A stretch of 64,000 nucleotides of DNA from Edaphobacter lichenicola (GTDB taxonomy: Bacteria > Acidobacteriota > Terriglobia > Terriglobales > Acidobacteriaceae). The notes below the pieces were generated by a model. The model saw only the letters and a program-made list of their open reading frames with translations, was not told the origin of the DNA and ran no database searches. Made by a program: the position numbers and the translations under genes. Shown here in pieces: positions 49,096 to 56,351 of this stretch; positions within the stretch are counted from its first letter, which is position 1, and each line of letters opens with the position of its first letter. The stretch spans positions 1-64,000 of the forward strand of contig NZ_JACHDY010000007.1 in NCBI RefSeq assembly GCF_014201315.1, given 5' to 3'.

Positions 49096-49250
49096 GATGC
49101 GTCCTGCTTTCGTAAGGCGATATTTCGCCGTTACTTATAAGCGTAGCAGGATGTGAGCGATTTTCAATCAATAAGGTTACAGGTTTCTTCAGAAAGAGGC
49201 GGAAGCAGGTCGGTTGGGGTTGACTGGAGTGATTTTGAGGGGTGGGGTAC

Positions 49251-49375
49251 CCCCTCCCCCCCTCCCCCCTTGGGGTATTTTAGGGACAAGTGCAATGGAT
49301 GCTTTGGTTTAGCGGCAGGGTGTGTCGCTAAACTATTGCATTCAAGTGGGTTGTGCACAAAATATTTATTTTGTG
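49251..49375 (+). repeat. Element C2: C-tract / AT-palindrome repeat
   Basis: A C-rich tract interrupted by single T, then TTGGGGTATTTT; about 80 bases on, CACAAAATA-TT-TATTTTGTG (49356-49375) is a perfect palindrome. Between them GTTTAGCG and CGCTAAAC form an 8-bp stem. The remaining gene-free sequence to 49746 contains CTTCGTGG / TTCGTGGTG-like repeats, also seen (reversed) beside C1, and no coding frame I trust. Confidence 0.6.
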
Positions 49376-49746
49376 TGGGTTAGAGGTTGGTTTCGTTTAA
49401 TTTTTCATAATTTCGGGCTTCGAGGGTCTTCGTGGAGACTGCTTCATCGTGGTGGATTGCTGGCCTTTCGTGGTGAGTTCGTGGTGCGTTGTGGACAGTT
49501 AAAGGCCAAGGGCTGCCGCAGCTCTCGCCGCTGGCAGCCCCTGGGACCTGATCTCTCTTTGACTTACTCTTACTCGAGCTCTCTTTGAACTCTTTTACCT
49601 GATCTCTCTTTTAATTGTAACGAACTGGAGATAACTCATACGCCAAGTTTGGCGAAGATTTTTTTGATTTTTCTTTGGGCGTGAAATTTGGCCGGTCGAG
49701 ACTTGGTCGTTTCCGGGTTTCAGAGGCTAGGATAGGCATTGTCCTT

Positions 49747-51105
49747 ATGACGACCACAAAATCGAGTTCTGTATTTCTTCTGGCCAGGAGTGCTATCACT
49801 GGTGCGCTGGGCGGCCTGCTGTTTGGCTTCGACACGGCTGTGATCGCTGGAATTACCCATGCACTGACGGACAAGTATCAGCTGTCGCCGGCGAATCTTG
49901 GCTTTACGGTTTCGATTGCGCTGTGGGGGACGGTGATTGGGGCGATGGGCAGCGGCGCCATGGGCCAGAAGCTGGGCAGCCGCAAGGCGCTGCGATGGAT
50001 GGCGGTGCTGTACGTGATCTCGGCGCTTGGCTGTGCGCTGGCGGGTAGCTGGACCATGTTTTTGTTCTTCCGGTTTCTTGGCGGGCTGGGGATTGGCGGC
50101 TCGTCGGTGCTGGGGCCGGTTTATATTGCGGAGCTTTCGCCGGCGAAGTGGCGCGGGCGGATGGTGGGTCTGTTTCAGATTAACGTGGTGGTTGGAATTC
50201 TGCTGGCGTATCTCTCGAATGCGATTGTGGCGCACTTTGGGTTGGGGGCGATTGAGTGGAGGGTGCAGATTGGAGTGGCGTTTGTTCCGGCGGCGCTGTT
50301 TTTGATCATGCTGCTGAGTGTTCCTCAGAGCTCGCGGTGGTTGATTACGCAGAACCGGATTGCGGAGGCTACGCTGACGCTGCAGCGGATGGGTTCGCCT
50401 GATTCGGAGGCGGAGGTGCAGGAGATTATCGAGTCGATTCGGCAGGAGCGGCTGGAGTCGGCCACGAAGTTATTCTCTGCGCAGAACCGTCTGCCGATCT
50501 TTCTGGCGATTTCGATTGGGATGTTCAATCAACTAACGGGGATCAACGCGATTCTTTACTACCTGAACGATATCTTTGCCAGTGCCGGGTTCAGCCGGGT
50601 ATCGAGCGATCTTCAGGCGGTGGCGATTGGGGCGATGAACCTGGTGGCGACGCTGGCTGGGGTTTCTCTGATCGATAAGGTGGGACGCAAGAAGCTGCTG
50701 CTGGTGGGGGCGGTGGGTTGCGGGGTTTGCCTTCTGGCTGCGGCGATGATCTTCCAGACTCAGTCGCATCAGCAGTTTCTGCTGGTGGTGTTGATTGCTT
50801 ATATTGTCAGCTTCGCCTTCTCGCAGGGGGCGGTGATCTGGGTTTATATCAGCGAGGTGTTTCCGACGAGTGTTCGGTCGAAGGGGCAGAGCCTGGGCTC
50901 GTCGGCGCACTGGATTACGAATGCGCTGATTGCGAGTATCTTTCCGGTGCTGGCTCGATATTCGCGGTCGATTCCGTTTTTCTTTTTTGCGGCGATGATG
51001 GTGGTGCAGTTCCTGGTGGTGCTGTTTGTGTATCCGGAGACGAAGGGGTTTACGCTGGAGTCGATGCAGAAGCATTTGCATGAGAAGGTGAAGCCTGCGG
51101 TGTGA
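49747..51105 (+). CDS. Sugar porter MFS transporter
   Basis: 452 residues, 12 transmembrane helices. Sugar-porter motifs: GGLLFGFDTAVIAGI in helix 1, GRKKLLL between helices 8 and 9, PQSSRWLI before the central loop, and PETKGFTLESMQ at the end. QLTGINAILYYLNDIF in helix 7 is the sugar-contact motif of the family. The ATG was chosen because the conserved start begins here, not at the upstream GTG. The next gene is a sugar isomerase/epimerase, so both may handle the same sugar or polyol. Confidence 0.93.
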   Translation: MTTTKSSSVFLLARSAITGALGGLLFGFDTAVIAGITHALTDKYQLSPANLGFTVSIALWGTVIGAMGSGAMGQKLGSRKALRWMAVLYVISALGCALAGSWTMFLFFRFLGGLGIGGSSVLGPVYIAELSPAKWRGRMVGLFQINVVVGILLAYLSNAIVAHFGLGAIEWRVQIGVAFVPAALFLIMLLSVPQSSRWLITQNRIAEATLTLQRMGSPDSEAEVQEIIESIRQERLESATKLFSAQNRLPIFLAISIGMFNQLTGINAILYYLNDIFASAGFSRVSSDLQAVAIGAMNLVATLAGVSLIDKVGRKKLLLVGAVGCGVCLLAAAMIFQTQSHQQFLLVVLIAYIVSFAFSQGAVIWVYISEVFPTSVRSKGQSLGSSAHWITNALIASIFPVLARYSRSIPFFFFAAMMVVQFLVVLFVYPETKGFTLESMQKHLHEKVKPAV

Positions 51106-51124
51106 GCTTGCGAATGCAAACGCA

Positions 51125-51143
51125 GATCCCCTTCGGGGATGAC
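51125..51143 (+). terminator. Short hairpin after the sugar transporter gene
   Basis: ATCCCC-TTC-GGGGAT follows the stop by about 20 bases. A compact, stable stem; no T-run. Confidence 0.4.
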
Positions 51144-51167
51144 AACCAGAGAGGCAACAACAAATAC

Positions 51168-51229
51168 AAATACGGGGGTCTCTCCACTACGTCGCGCGAT
51201 GAGACTGCGCGACTTCGGTCGAGATGACG
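51168..51229 (+). repeat. Element B1: 62-bp intergenic repeat
   Basis: It begins AAATACGGGGGTCTCTCCACT and ends TTCGGTCGAGATGACG. GTCGCGC and GCGCGAC form a 7-bp stem inside. B2 (56238-56299) and B3 (57937-57998) have the same length, ends and orientation. Confidence 0.85.
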
Positions 51230-51283
51230 CTTTATGAGGAATTGGCGGGGAGTTGTGACTTTTTGGGTTAAGGAGATTGGACG

Positions 51284-52249
51284 ATGCGGTTAGGGTTGTT
51301 TACGCCGATATTCAATGGGTTGTCGCTGGATGCTCTGCTGGCGGAGTTGAAGAAGTATCCGCAGATTGAGGCGCTGGAGATTGGGAGTGGCGGATGGCCG
51401 GGGAGCAGCCATCTGGATCTGGAGGGGATGCTTGCGAGTAAGGAGGCGGCGCGTGCGTTTCGTTCGAAGCTGGAGGATGCGGGGCTGACGATCAGTGCGC
51501 TATCGTGCCATGGGAACCCTGTCCATCCTAAGAGAGAGATTGCGGGGCGCGACGATGAGCTGCTGCGCAAGACGGTCAGGTTGGCCGAGCAGATTCATGT
51601 GCCTGTGGTGGTTACATTCTCTGGATGCCCCGGTGGGTCGGCGCAGGATGTGACGCCGAACTGGATTACTGCGGCCTGGCCTCCGGAGTTTTCGGAGGCG
51701 CTGGCCTGGCAGTGGGAGGAGCGGCTGATTCCCTACTGGAAGGGTGCGGCTCAGTTTGCGAAGGATGCTGGGGTGAAGGTGGCGCTGGAGGCTCATCCGG
51801 GGTTTTGTGTGTATAACCCTGAGACTGTTTTGAAGCTGCGTGCGGCTGTGGGTAGTTCTGTTGGGATCAATCTGGATCCGAGTCATCTTTGGTGGCAGGG
51901 GATCGATATTCCTGCGGCGATTGGTGCGCTGGGGGAGGCGATCTTTCACTTTCATGCGAAAGATGTGGCGATCAATGCGGCGATGCGTGATGTGAATGGG
52001 GTGCTGGATACGAAGAGTTATCGTGAGATGGCGAAGAGGTCGTGGTTGTTTCGGTCGGTTGGGTGGGGGCATGGTGAGTTGGAGTGGAAGAGGATTGCTT
52101 CAGCGTTGCGGCTTGCTGGATACGACTATGTGATGAGCATTGAGCATGAGGATGCTCTGGCTTCGACGCAGGAGGGGTTGTCTTCTGCCATTGGGATGTT
52201 GTCGCGCGTGTTGTTGAAGGAGCCTCCGGTGGAGGCCTGGTGGGCTTAA
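51284..52249 (+). CDS. Sugar phosphate isomerase/epimerase (TIM-barrel)
   Basis: 321 residues, AAGGAG eight bases before the ATG. Xylose-isomerase-like TIM barrel: ALEIGSGGWPG, VTFSGCPGG, VALEAHPGF, INLDPSHLWWQGID, FHFHAKDV and MSIEHEDAL hold the usual metal-binding Glu, Asp and His positions. The family includes IolE and tagatose epimerases. It follows the sugar porter gene on the same strand (178-base gap with element B1), so it likely acts on the imported sugar; the exact substrate is unknown. Confidence 0.88.
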   Translation: MRLGLFTPIFNGLSLDALLAELKKYPQIEALEIGSGGWPGSSHLDLEGMLASKEAARAFRSKLEDAGLTISALSCHGNPVHPKREIAGRDDELLRKTVRLAEQIHVPVVVTFSGCPGGSAQDVTPNWITAAWPPEFSEALAWQWEERLIPYWKGAAQFAKDAGVKVALEAHPGFCVYNPETVLKLRAAVGSSVGINLDPSHLWWQGIDIPAAIGALGEAIFHFHAKDVAINAAMRDVNGVLDTKSYREMAKRSWLFRSVGWGHGELEWKRIASALRLAGYDYVMSIEHEDALASTQEGLSSAIGMLSRVLLKEPPVEAWWA

Positions 52250-52256
52250 AAGATAG

Positions 52257-52436
52257 TGTCCTGCCGGACGGGCCTCCTGCGCGGAGGGCGGTCACTTCGT
52301 GACTTGTATACCCCTTCGGTTGGCGCTCCCGTTGGTCGCGAGGGAAGATTATGCCGACCAACGGGAGGACCATGCGAAGCTCTAAAAAGGCGTGCGAACG
52401 CCCGCCCTCCGCGCAGGAGGCCCGTCCGGCAGGACA
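52257..52436. repeat. Element A5: 180-bp nested inverted repeat
   Basis: The outer arms start TGTCCTGCCGGACGGGCC and match perfectly over 35 bases. The middle mini-hairpin is CCTCC-TGCGC-GGAGG, different in stem sequence from A1 but still paired. The left inner hairpin is GTCACTTCGTGAC, the right one GGCGT-GCGA-ACGCC, as in A3. The core CTCCCGTTGGTCG / CGACCAACGGGAG is kept. It sits seven and five bases from two convergent stop codons. Confidence 0.92.
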
Positions 52437-52441
52437 TTTTT

Positions 52442-53695
52442 TTAGAGAGGCGCTTCGATCGGGGTTGCGCCTGCGCTTTCTGCTGCTGTGACTGGTGAGC
52501 TTTCCTTGTCGGTGAAGGTGAGTAGGAAGAGCACGAGGACTGCGGCTGATGCAGAGGCAGCGACAATCCAGATCGATTGCCACGAATGAATCGTTGCTCC
52601 GGTTGCTGATGTTGTGGTGTAGCGCTCTACCACTGCTCCAGAGAGCCAGGAGCCTACGAACATGCCCGCGCCATAGGTGATGAAGGTAATGAGTCCCTGG
52701 GCTGCGGCTCGTAGCGCGTGGGATGCCTTGCGGTCGATGTAGATCTGGCCGGTGACGAAGAAGAAGTCGTAGCAGATGCCGTGGAGAAGGATGCCGAACC
52801 AGAACATCCAGACCTTGGTGTCGGCGTTGCCGTAGGCGAAGAGGAGATAGCGGAGGACCCAGGCGGACATGCCCGCGACGAGCATGTACTTGACACCGAG
52901 ACGGCGGAAGAACCAGGGGATGAGAAGCATGCAGAAGAGCTCGGACATCTGGCCGCCGGTCATCTTGCCTGCGGCGTTGTGGACGCCTGACTCGTTGAGG
53001 AAGAGGTTGGTGAAGGCGTAGTAGAACTGCAGCGGGATGCAGATGAGGAAGGAGGCGATGGCGAAGATGGCCATGGAGCGCTCGTGGAGGAGAGCGATGG
53101 CTTCGCGGGGGAAGATGCTGGAGAGGGAGAAGCGGCCTTCGCGGGCGAGGGGTGGGGTGTCGGGGAGGGTGAGGCAGTAGAGGGCCATGAGGATGGAGAG
53201 GGCGGCGGCTAGTTGGAGGGGGCGCGCGGTGGCTTCGAGGCGGAGGGTGCCTACGAGGAGGCCGGCTGTGATCCAACCAGCGGTGCCGAGGACGCGGATG
53301 GGGCCGAACTCGAGCTTGGGGTCGGACATTTGGCGGAAGGCTAGCGAGTTGGTGAGGGCGAGAGTGGGCATGAAGCAGAGGCAGTAGAGGAGGAGCAGCG
53401 GGTAGATAGCGCTGAAGACGATCTGTTGCGAGGCGAGGAAGAGGAGGATGCCGCCGAGGAGATGGAGTCCGGCTAGGACGCGCTGGGTGGCGAAGAGCTT
53501 GTCGGCGATGAGGCCGACGAAGAAGGGAGCGATCATGGCTCCGACGGCGGTGGTGCCGGCGGCTAGGCCGATCTGCTGGCCGGTGAAGTGGAGGGAGGAG
53601 GCGAGCCAGGTGCCAACGGTGACATACCACGCTCCCCAGATGAAGTACTCGAGGAACATCATTGCGCCGAGTCGTACACGGATCTGCATGTTCAC
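52442..53695 (-). CDS. MFS transporter, nucleoside:H+ symporter type
   Basis: 417 residues, 12 helices. It opens IRVRLGAMMFLEYFIWGAWYVTVGTWL, like NupG/XapB family proteins, and contains FGPIRVLGTAGWITAGLLVG and FFVTGQIYIDRKA. The substrate may be a nucleoside or sugar. The start is a GTG; an ATG two codons later is equally possible. It follows the PQQ dehydrogenase gene on the same strand by 59 bases; the spacer holds three copies of a 12-base tandem repeat. Confidence 0.88.
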   Translation of the reverse strand: MNMQIRVRLGAMMFLEYFIWGAWYVTVGTWLASSLHFTGQQIGLAAGTTAVGAMIAPFFVGLIADKLFATQRVLAGLHLLGGILLFLASQQIVFSAIYPLLLLYCLCFMPTLALTNSLAFRQMSDPKLEFGPIRVLGTAGWITAGLLVGTLRLEATARPLQLAAALSILMALYCLTLPDTPPLAREGRFSLSSIFPREAIALLHERSMAIFAIASFLICIPLQFYYAFTNLFLNESGVHNAAGKMTGGQMSELFCMLLIPWFFRRLGVKYMLVAGMSAWVLRYLLFAYGNADTKVWMFWFGILLHGICYDFFFVTGQIYIDRKASHALRAAAQGLITFITYGAGMFVGSWLSGAVVERYTTTSATGATIHSWQSIWIVAASASAAVLVLFLLTFTDKESSPVTAAESAGATPIEAPL

Positions 53696-53717
53696 GTTGG
53701 TTGAGTTCCCTTCTTGC

Positions 53718-53751
53718 TTCGCTGCTTATTTCGCTGCTTGTTCCGCTGCTT
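53718..53751. repeat. Three tandem 12-bp units
   Basis: TTCGCTGCTT recurs at 53718, 53730 and (as TCCGCTGCTT) 53742, a strict 12-base period in the spacer between the MFS and dehydrogenase genes. Confidence 0.7.
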
Positions 53752-53754
53752 GGG

Positions 53755-56349
53755 TTAGGGTAACGCGAATGCTACGTAGGCTGCTCCCTGAGGGCCTTTG
53801 GGGTTGCGGGCGTTGCTGGTGGCGATGACGACGTACTGGCGGCCGTCGACCATGTAGGTGGCAGGGGTGGCGTTGCCGGCGTAGGGGAGGTCGCCTTGCC
53901 AGAGGAGGGTGCCGGTGCGGCTGTCGAAGGCGCGGAGGGTGTGGTCGAAGTTGGTGGCGGCGATGAAGACGATGCCGCTGGCGGTGACGATGGGACCGCC
54001 GTAGTTTTCGGTGCCGGTGTCTTTGAGGCCCTTGGCGGCGAGCTCGGGATAGTTGCCGAGGGGGATCTTCCAGAGGTAGCGGCCGGTGTTGAGGTCGATG
54101 GCGTTGAGAGTGCCCCAGGGTGGCTGGACGGCGGGGTAGCCGTCGGGGTCGAGGAATTTGCGGTAGCCGGTGAAGCGGTATTTGGCGAGGCCGCCGGGTG
54201 GGGCTAGGGCGGACTCTACTTCTTTTTTGGAGAAGTTGTTAGAGGTGACGGCGGATTCGACGATGGGGGCGCTGTCGCCGAGGAAGCGGAGGAGGGCGGC
54301 GGTGTCGGCGGCGGTGAGCTTGTGGAAGGCGGGCATGCGGCCTTTGCCGTCGTGGATGTTGGCGAGGATCTGCTGGTCGGTGAGGCGGAGGCGGACGCCG
54401 AGGAGGCCGGGGTAGTTGGAGGGTGCGCCGAGGAGGTCGTCGCCGTGGCAGATGGCGCAGTTTTTGTCGTAGATTTTGGCGCCGGCGATCTCGTTGCGGT
54501 TGGCGGATTTTGGGGCGGAGGTTGTTGCGCTGCCGCCGGTGTCGCCGGTTTTGAGGTACTCGAGGACGGCGGTGAGGCGGGCGGCTTCGACGTTGGGGAA
54601 GGAGGGCATGCGGCCCTTGCCGTTGTGGATGATCTCGGTGATCTGGGCGTCGGAGAGATGCTTTCGCTCGTCGATGAGAGAGGGGAATGCGGGAGGACTT
54701 CCTTTGCGGTCGCCTCCGTGGCAGATGGAGCATTGGCTTTGGTAGACGTTGGCGCCGAGGCTGCCGCCTGGCTTGTTTTCGGTGAGGCCGCCGGTCCAGA
54801 CGATATCGTTGGCGTTGATGTAGATGACGCCGGTTTTGATGTCGACGGCCGAGCCGCCCCACTCGGCGCCACCGTCGAAGCCGGGGAAGACTACGGTTTG
54901 CTTGTCGACGGTGAAGGGGACGAAGAGGCCGTTGCTGATGAAGGATTTGAACTGCTCGGTCGCCCAGGCGTGCGCTTCGGGGGTGCGGGTGGTGAGCATG
55001 TCGGCGGTGAGGAGCTGGCGGGCGTAGGGCGCGGGGATGGATGGGATGGGCTGAGTGGGGGAGGCTTTTTCGCCGGGGGCGGTGGAGGCGGGGAAAACGC
55101 GCTCCTCGATGGGGAAGAGCGGCTTGCCGTTGGTGCGGTCGAAGAGGAAGAGGTAGCCCTGCTTGGTGGTTTGGGCTACGGCGTCGATTTGTTTGCCGTG
55201 GGAGCGGACGGTGACCAGCGACGGGGGCGAGGGGAAGTCGCGGTCCCAGATGTCGTGGTGGACGCCTTGAAAGTGCCAGAGGCGTTGGCCGGTGTTGGCG
55301 TCGAGGGCGAGGAGGGTGTTGGCGTAGAGATCGTCGCCGATGCGGTCGAAGCCGTAGAAGTCGTTGACAGCTGAACCTGTAGGGACGTAGACGATGCCGC
55401 GCTTTTCGTCGAGGGCCATGCCGGTCCAGTTGTTGGCGGAGCCGGTGACCTTCCAGGCGTCTTTGGGCCAGGTTTCGTAGCCGGGTTCGCCGGGAAGGGG
55501 GATGGTGTGGAAGATCCAGCGGAGCTTGCCGGTGTGGACGTCGTAGGCGCGGATGTCGCCGTGCAGGGCAGGCTCGGTCTCAGGCGCGCGGAAGCCGACG
55601 ATGATCATGTCTTTGTAGACGATGCCTGGCGTGGTGAGGGCGGCGAAGGATTGAGTGACGTCTTTTTCGTTGAGGTCTTTGCGGAGGTCGATCTTTCCAC
55701 CGTCGCCGAAGGTGGAGATGAGTTTGCCGGTTGCGGGATCGATGGCGTAGAGGTTGGTCAGTAGACCGGCGAAGAGGATGCTTTGGGTTCCGTCGGTCCA
55801 GTAGCTGAGACCACGGGTAGGTTGGAGGCCGGGGGTTCCGGTGCTGAAGGTCCAGAGATTTTTTCCGGTGGCGGCGTCGAGCGCGATGACCGTTTGCGTT
55901 GGGGTGAAACCGAAGAGAACGCGACCGACGATGAGCGGATTGGTCTGGAGGCCGCCCGGCTCTTTGGTGTCGAAGGTCCATGCGACTTTGAGCTTGTGGA
56001 CGTTGGTGCGGTCGATCTGATGGAGAGCGGAGTAGTGATCGTCTGCGCTTTGACCGCCGTAGACTGGCCAGTCCGTGCGTCGTGCGGGATGCTTCTTTGT
56101 TCTGGTTTCGGCAGAGATGCGCTGGTTCGACAGTGGGGATGAGGCGAGGGCAGCTGCGATTAGAAGCGTGGCTATGATTGCTCTGCGTGTCTTCGTCTGA
56201 GAAGCTGTCTGAGCACAAGAGGAAGAAAGGCAACGACAAATACGGGGGTCTCTCCACTGCGCCGCGCGATGAAGCCGCACGGCTTCGGTCGAGATGACGG
56301 TTTTTATCGGGCTATTATGCAAGTTCTTCACGTTTTTCTGTCGGCCCAT
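53755..56349 (-). CDS. PQQ-dependent dehydrogenase with two inserted cytochrome c domains
   Basis: Up to 864 residues. PQQ beta-propeller blades (DWPVYGGQSADDHYSALHQID, VIALDAATGKNLWTF, AYDVHTGKLRW, LLALDANTGQRLWHF) are split by two c-type haem motifs, CSICHGGD and CAICHGDD, before the propeller resumes (NAIDLNTGRYLWKI) and ends GAAYVAFALP. It probably oxidises an alcohol or sugar in the periplasm. A hydrophobic signal-like helix RAIIATLLIAAALASS lies just before the mature part. The start is uncertain: no ATG, GTG or TTG occurs between repeat B2 and the helix. Candidates are the ATG used here and a GTG inside B2 at 56280. It lies three bases after the multicopper oxidase stop. Confidence 0.85.
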   Translation of the reverse strand: MGRQKNVKNLHNSPIKTVISTEAVRLHRAAQWRDPRICRCLSSSCAQTASQTKTRRAIIATLLIAAALASSPLSNQRISAETRTKKHPARRTDWPVYGGQSADDHYSALHQIDRTNVHKLKVAWTFDTKEPGGLQTNPLIVGRVLFGFTPTQTVIALDAATGKNLWTFSTGTPGLQPTRGLSYWTDGTQSILFAGLLTNLYAIDPATGKLISTFGDGGKIDLRKDLNEKDVTQSFAALTTPGIVYKDMIIVGFRAPETEPALHGDIRAYDVHTGKLRWIFHTIPLPGEPGYETWPKDAWKVTGSANNWTGMALDEKRGIVYVPTGSAVNDFYGFDRIGDDLYANTLLALDANTGQRLWHFQGVHHDIWDRDFPSPPSLVTVRSHGKQIDAVAQTTKQGYLFLFDRTNGKPLFPIEERVFPASTAPGEKASPTQPIPSIPAPYARQLLTADMLTTRTPEAHAWATEQFKSFISNGLFVPFTVDKQTVVFPGFDGGAEWGGSAVDIKTGVIYINANDIVWTGGLTENKPGGSLGANVYQSQCSICHGGDRKGSPPAFPSLIDERKHLSDAQITEIIHNGKGRMPSFPNVEAARLTAVLEYLKTGDTGGSATTSAPKSANRNEIAGAKIYDKNCAICHGDDLLGAPSNYPGLLGVRLRLTDQQILANIHDGKGRMPAFHKLTAADTAALLRFLGDSAPIVESAVTSNNFSKKEVESALAPPGGLAKYRFTGYRKFLDPDGYPAVQPPWGTLNAIDLNTGRYLWKIPLGNYPELAAKGLKDTGTENYGGPIVTASGIVFIAATNFDHTLRAFDSRTGTLLWQGDLPYAGNATPATYMVDGRQYVVIATSNARNPKGPQGAAYVAFALP
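56238..56299 (+). repeat. Element B2: 62-bp repeat overlapping the dehydrogenase 5' end
   Basis: Same ends and length as B1. It lies over the most upstream part of the PQQ dehydrogenase frame (minus strand), and all possible start codons are inside it or further upstream. Confidence 0.85.
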
Positions 56350-56351
56350 GG

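Noticed and set aside
51972..53630. 552-residue frame on the minus strand across A5 and the MFS gene
   Set aside because: Alternative frame of the real nucleoside-type transporter, Arg/Pro/His-rich, extending through a hairpin repeat.
53718..53751. Three 12-bp tandem units as a CRISPR-like array
   Set aside because: Units are adjacent without spacers and far too short.
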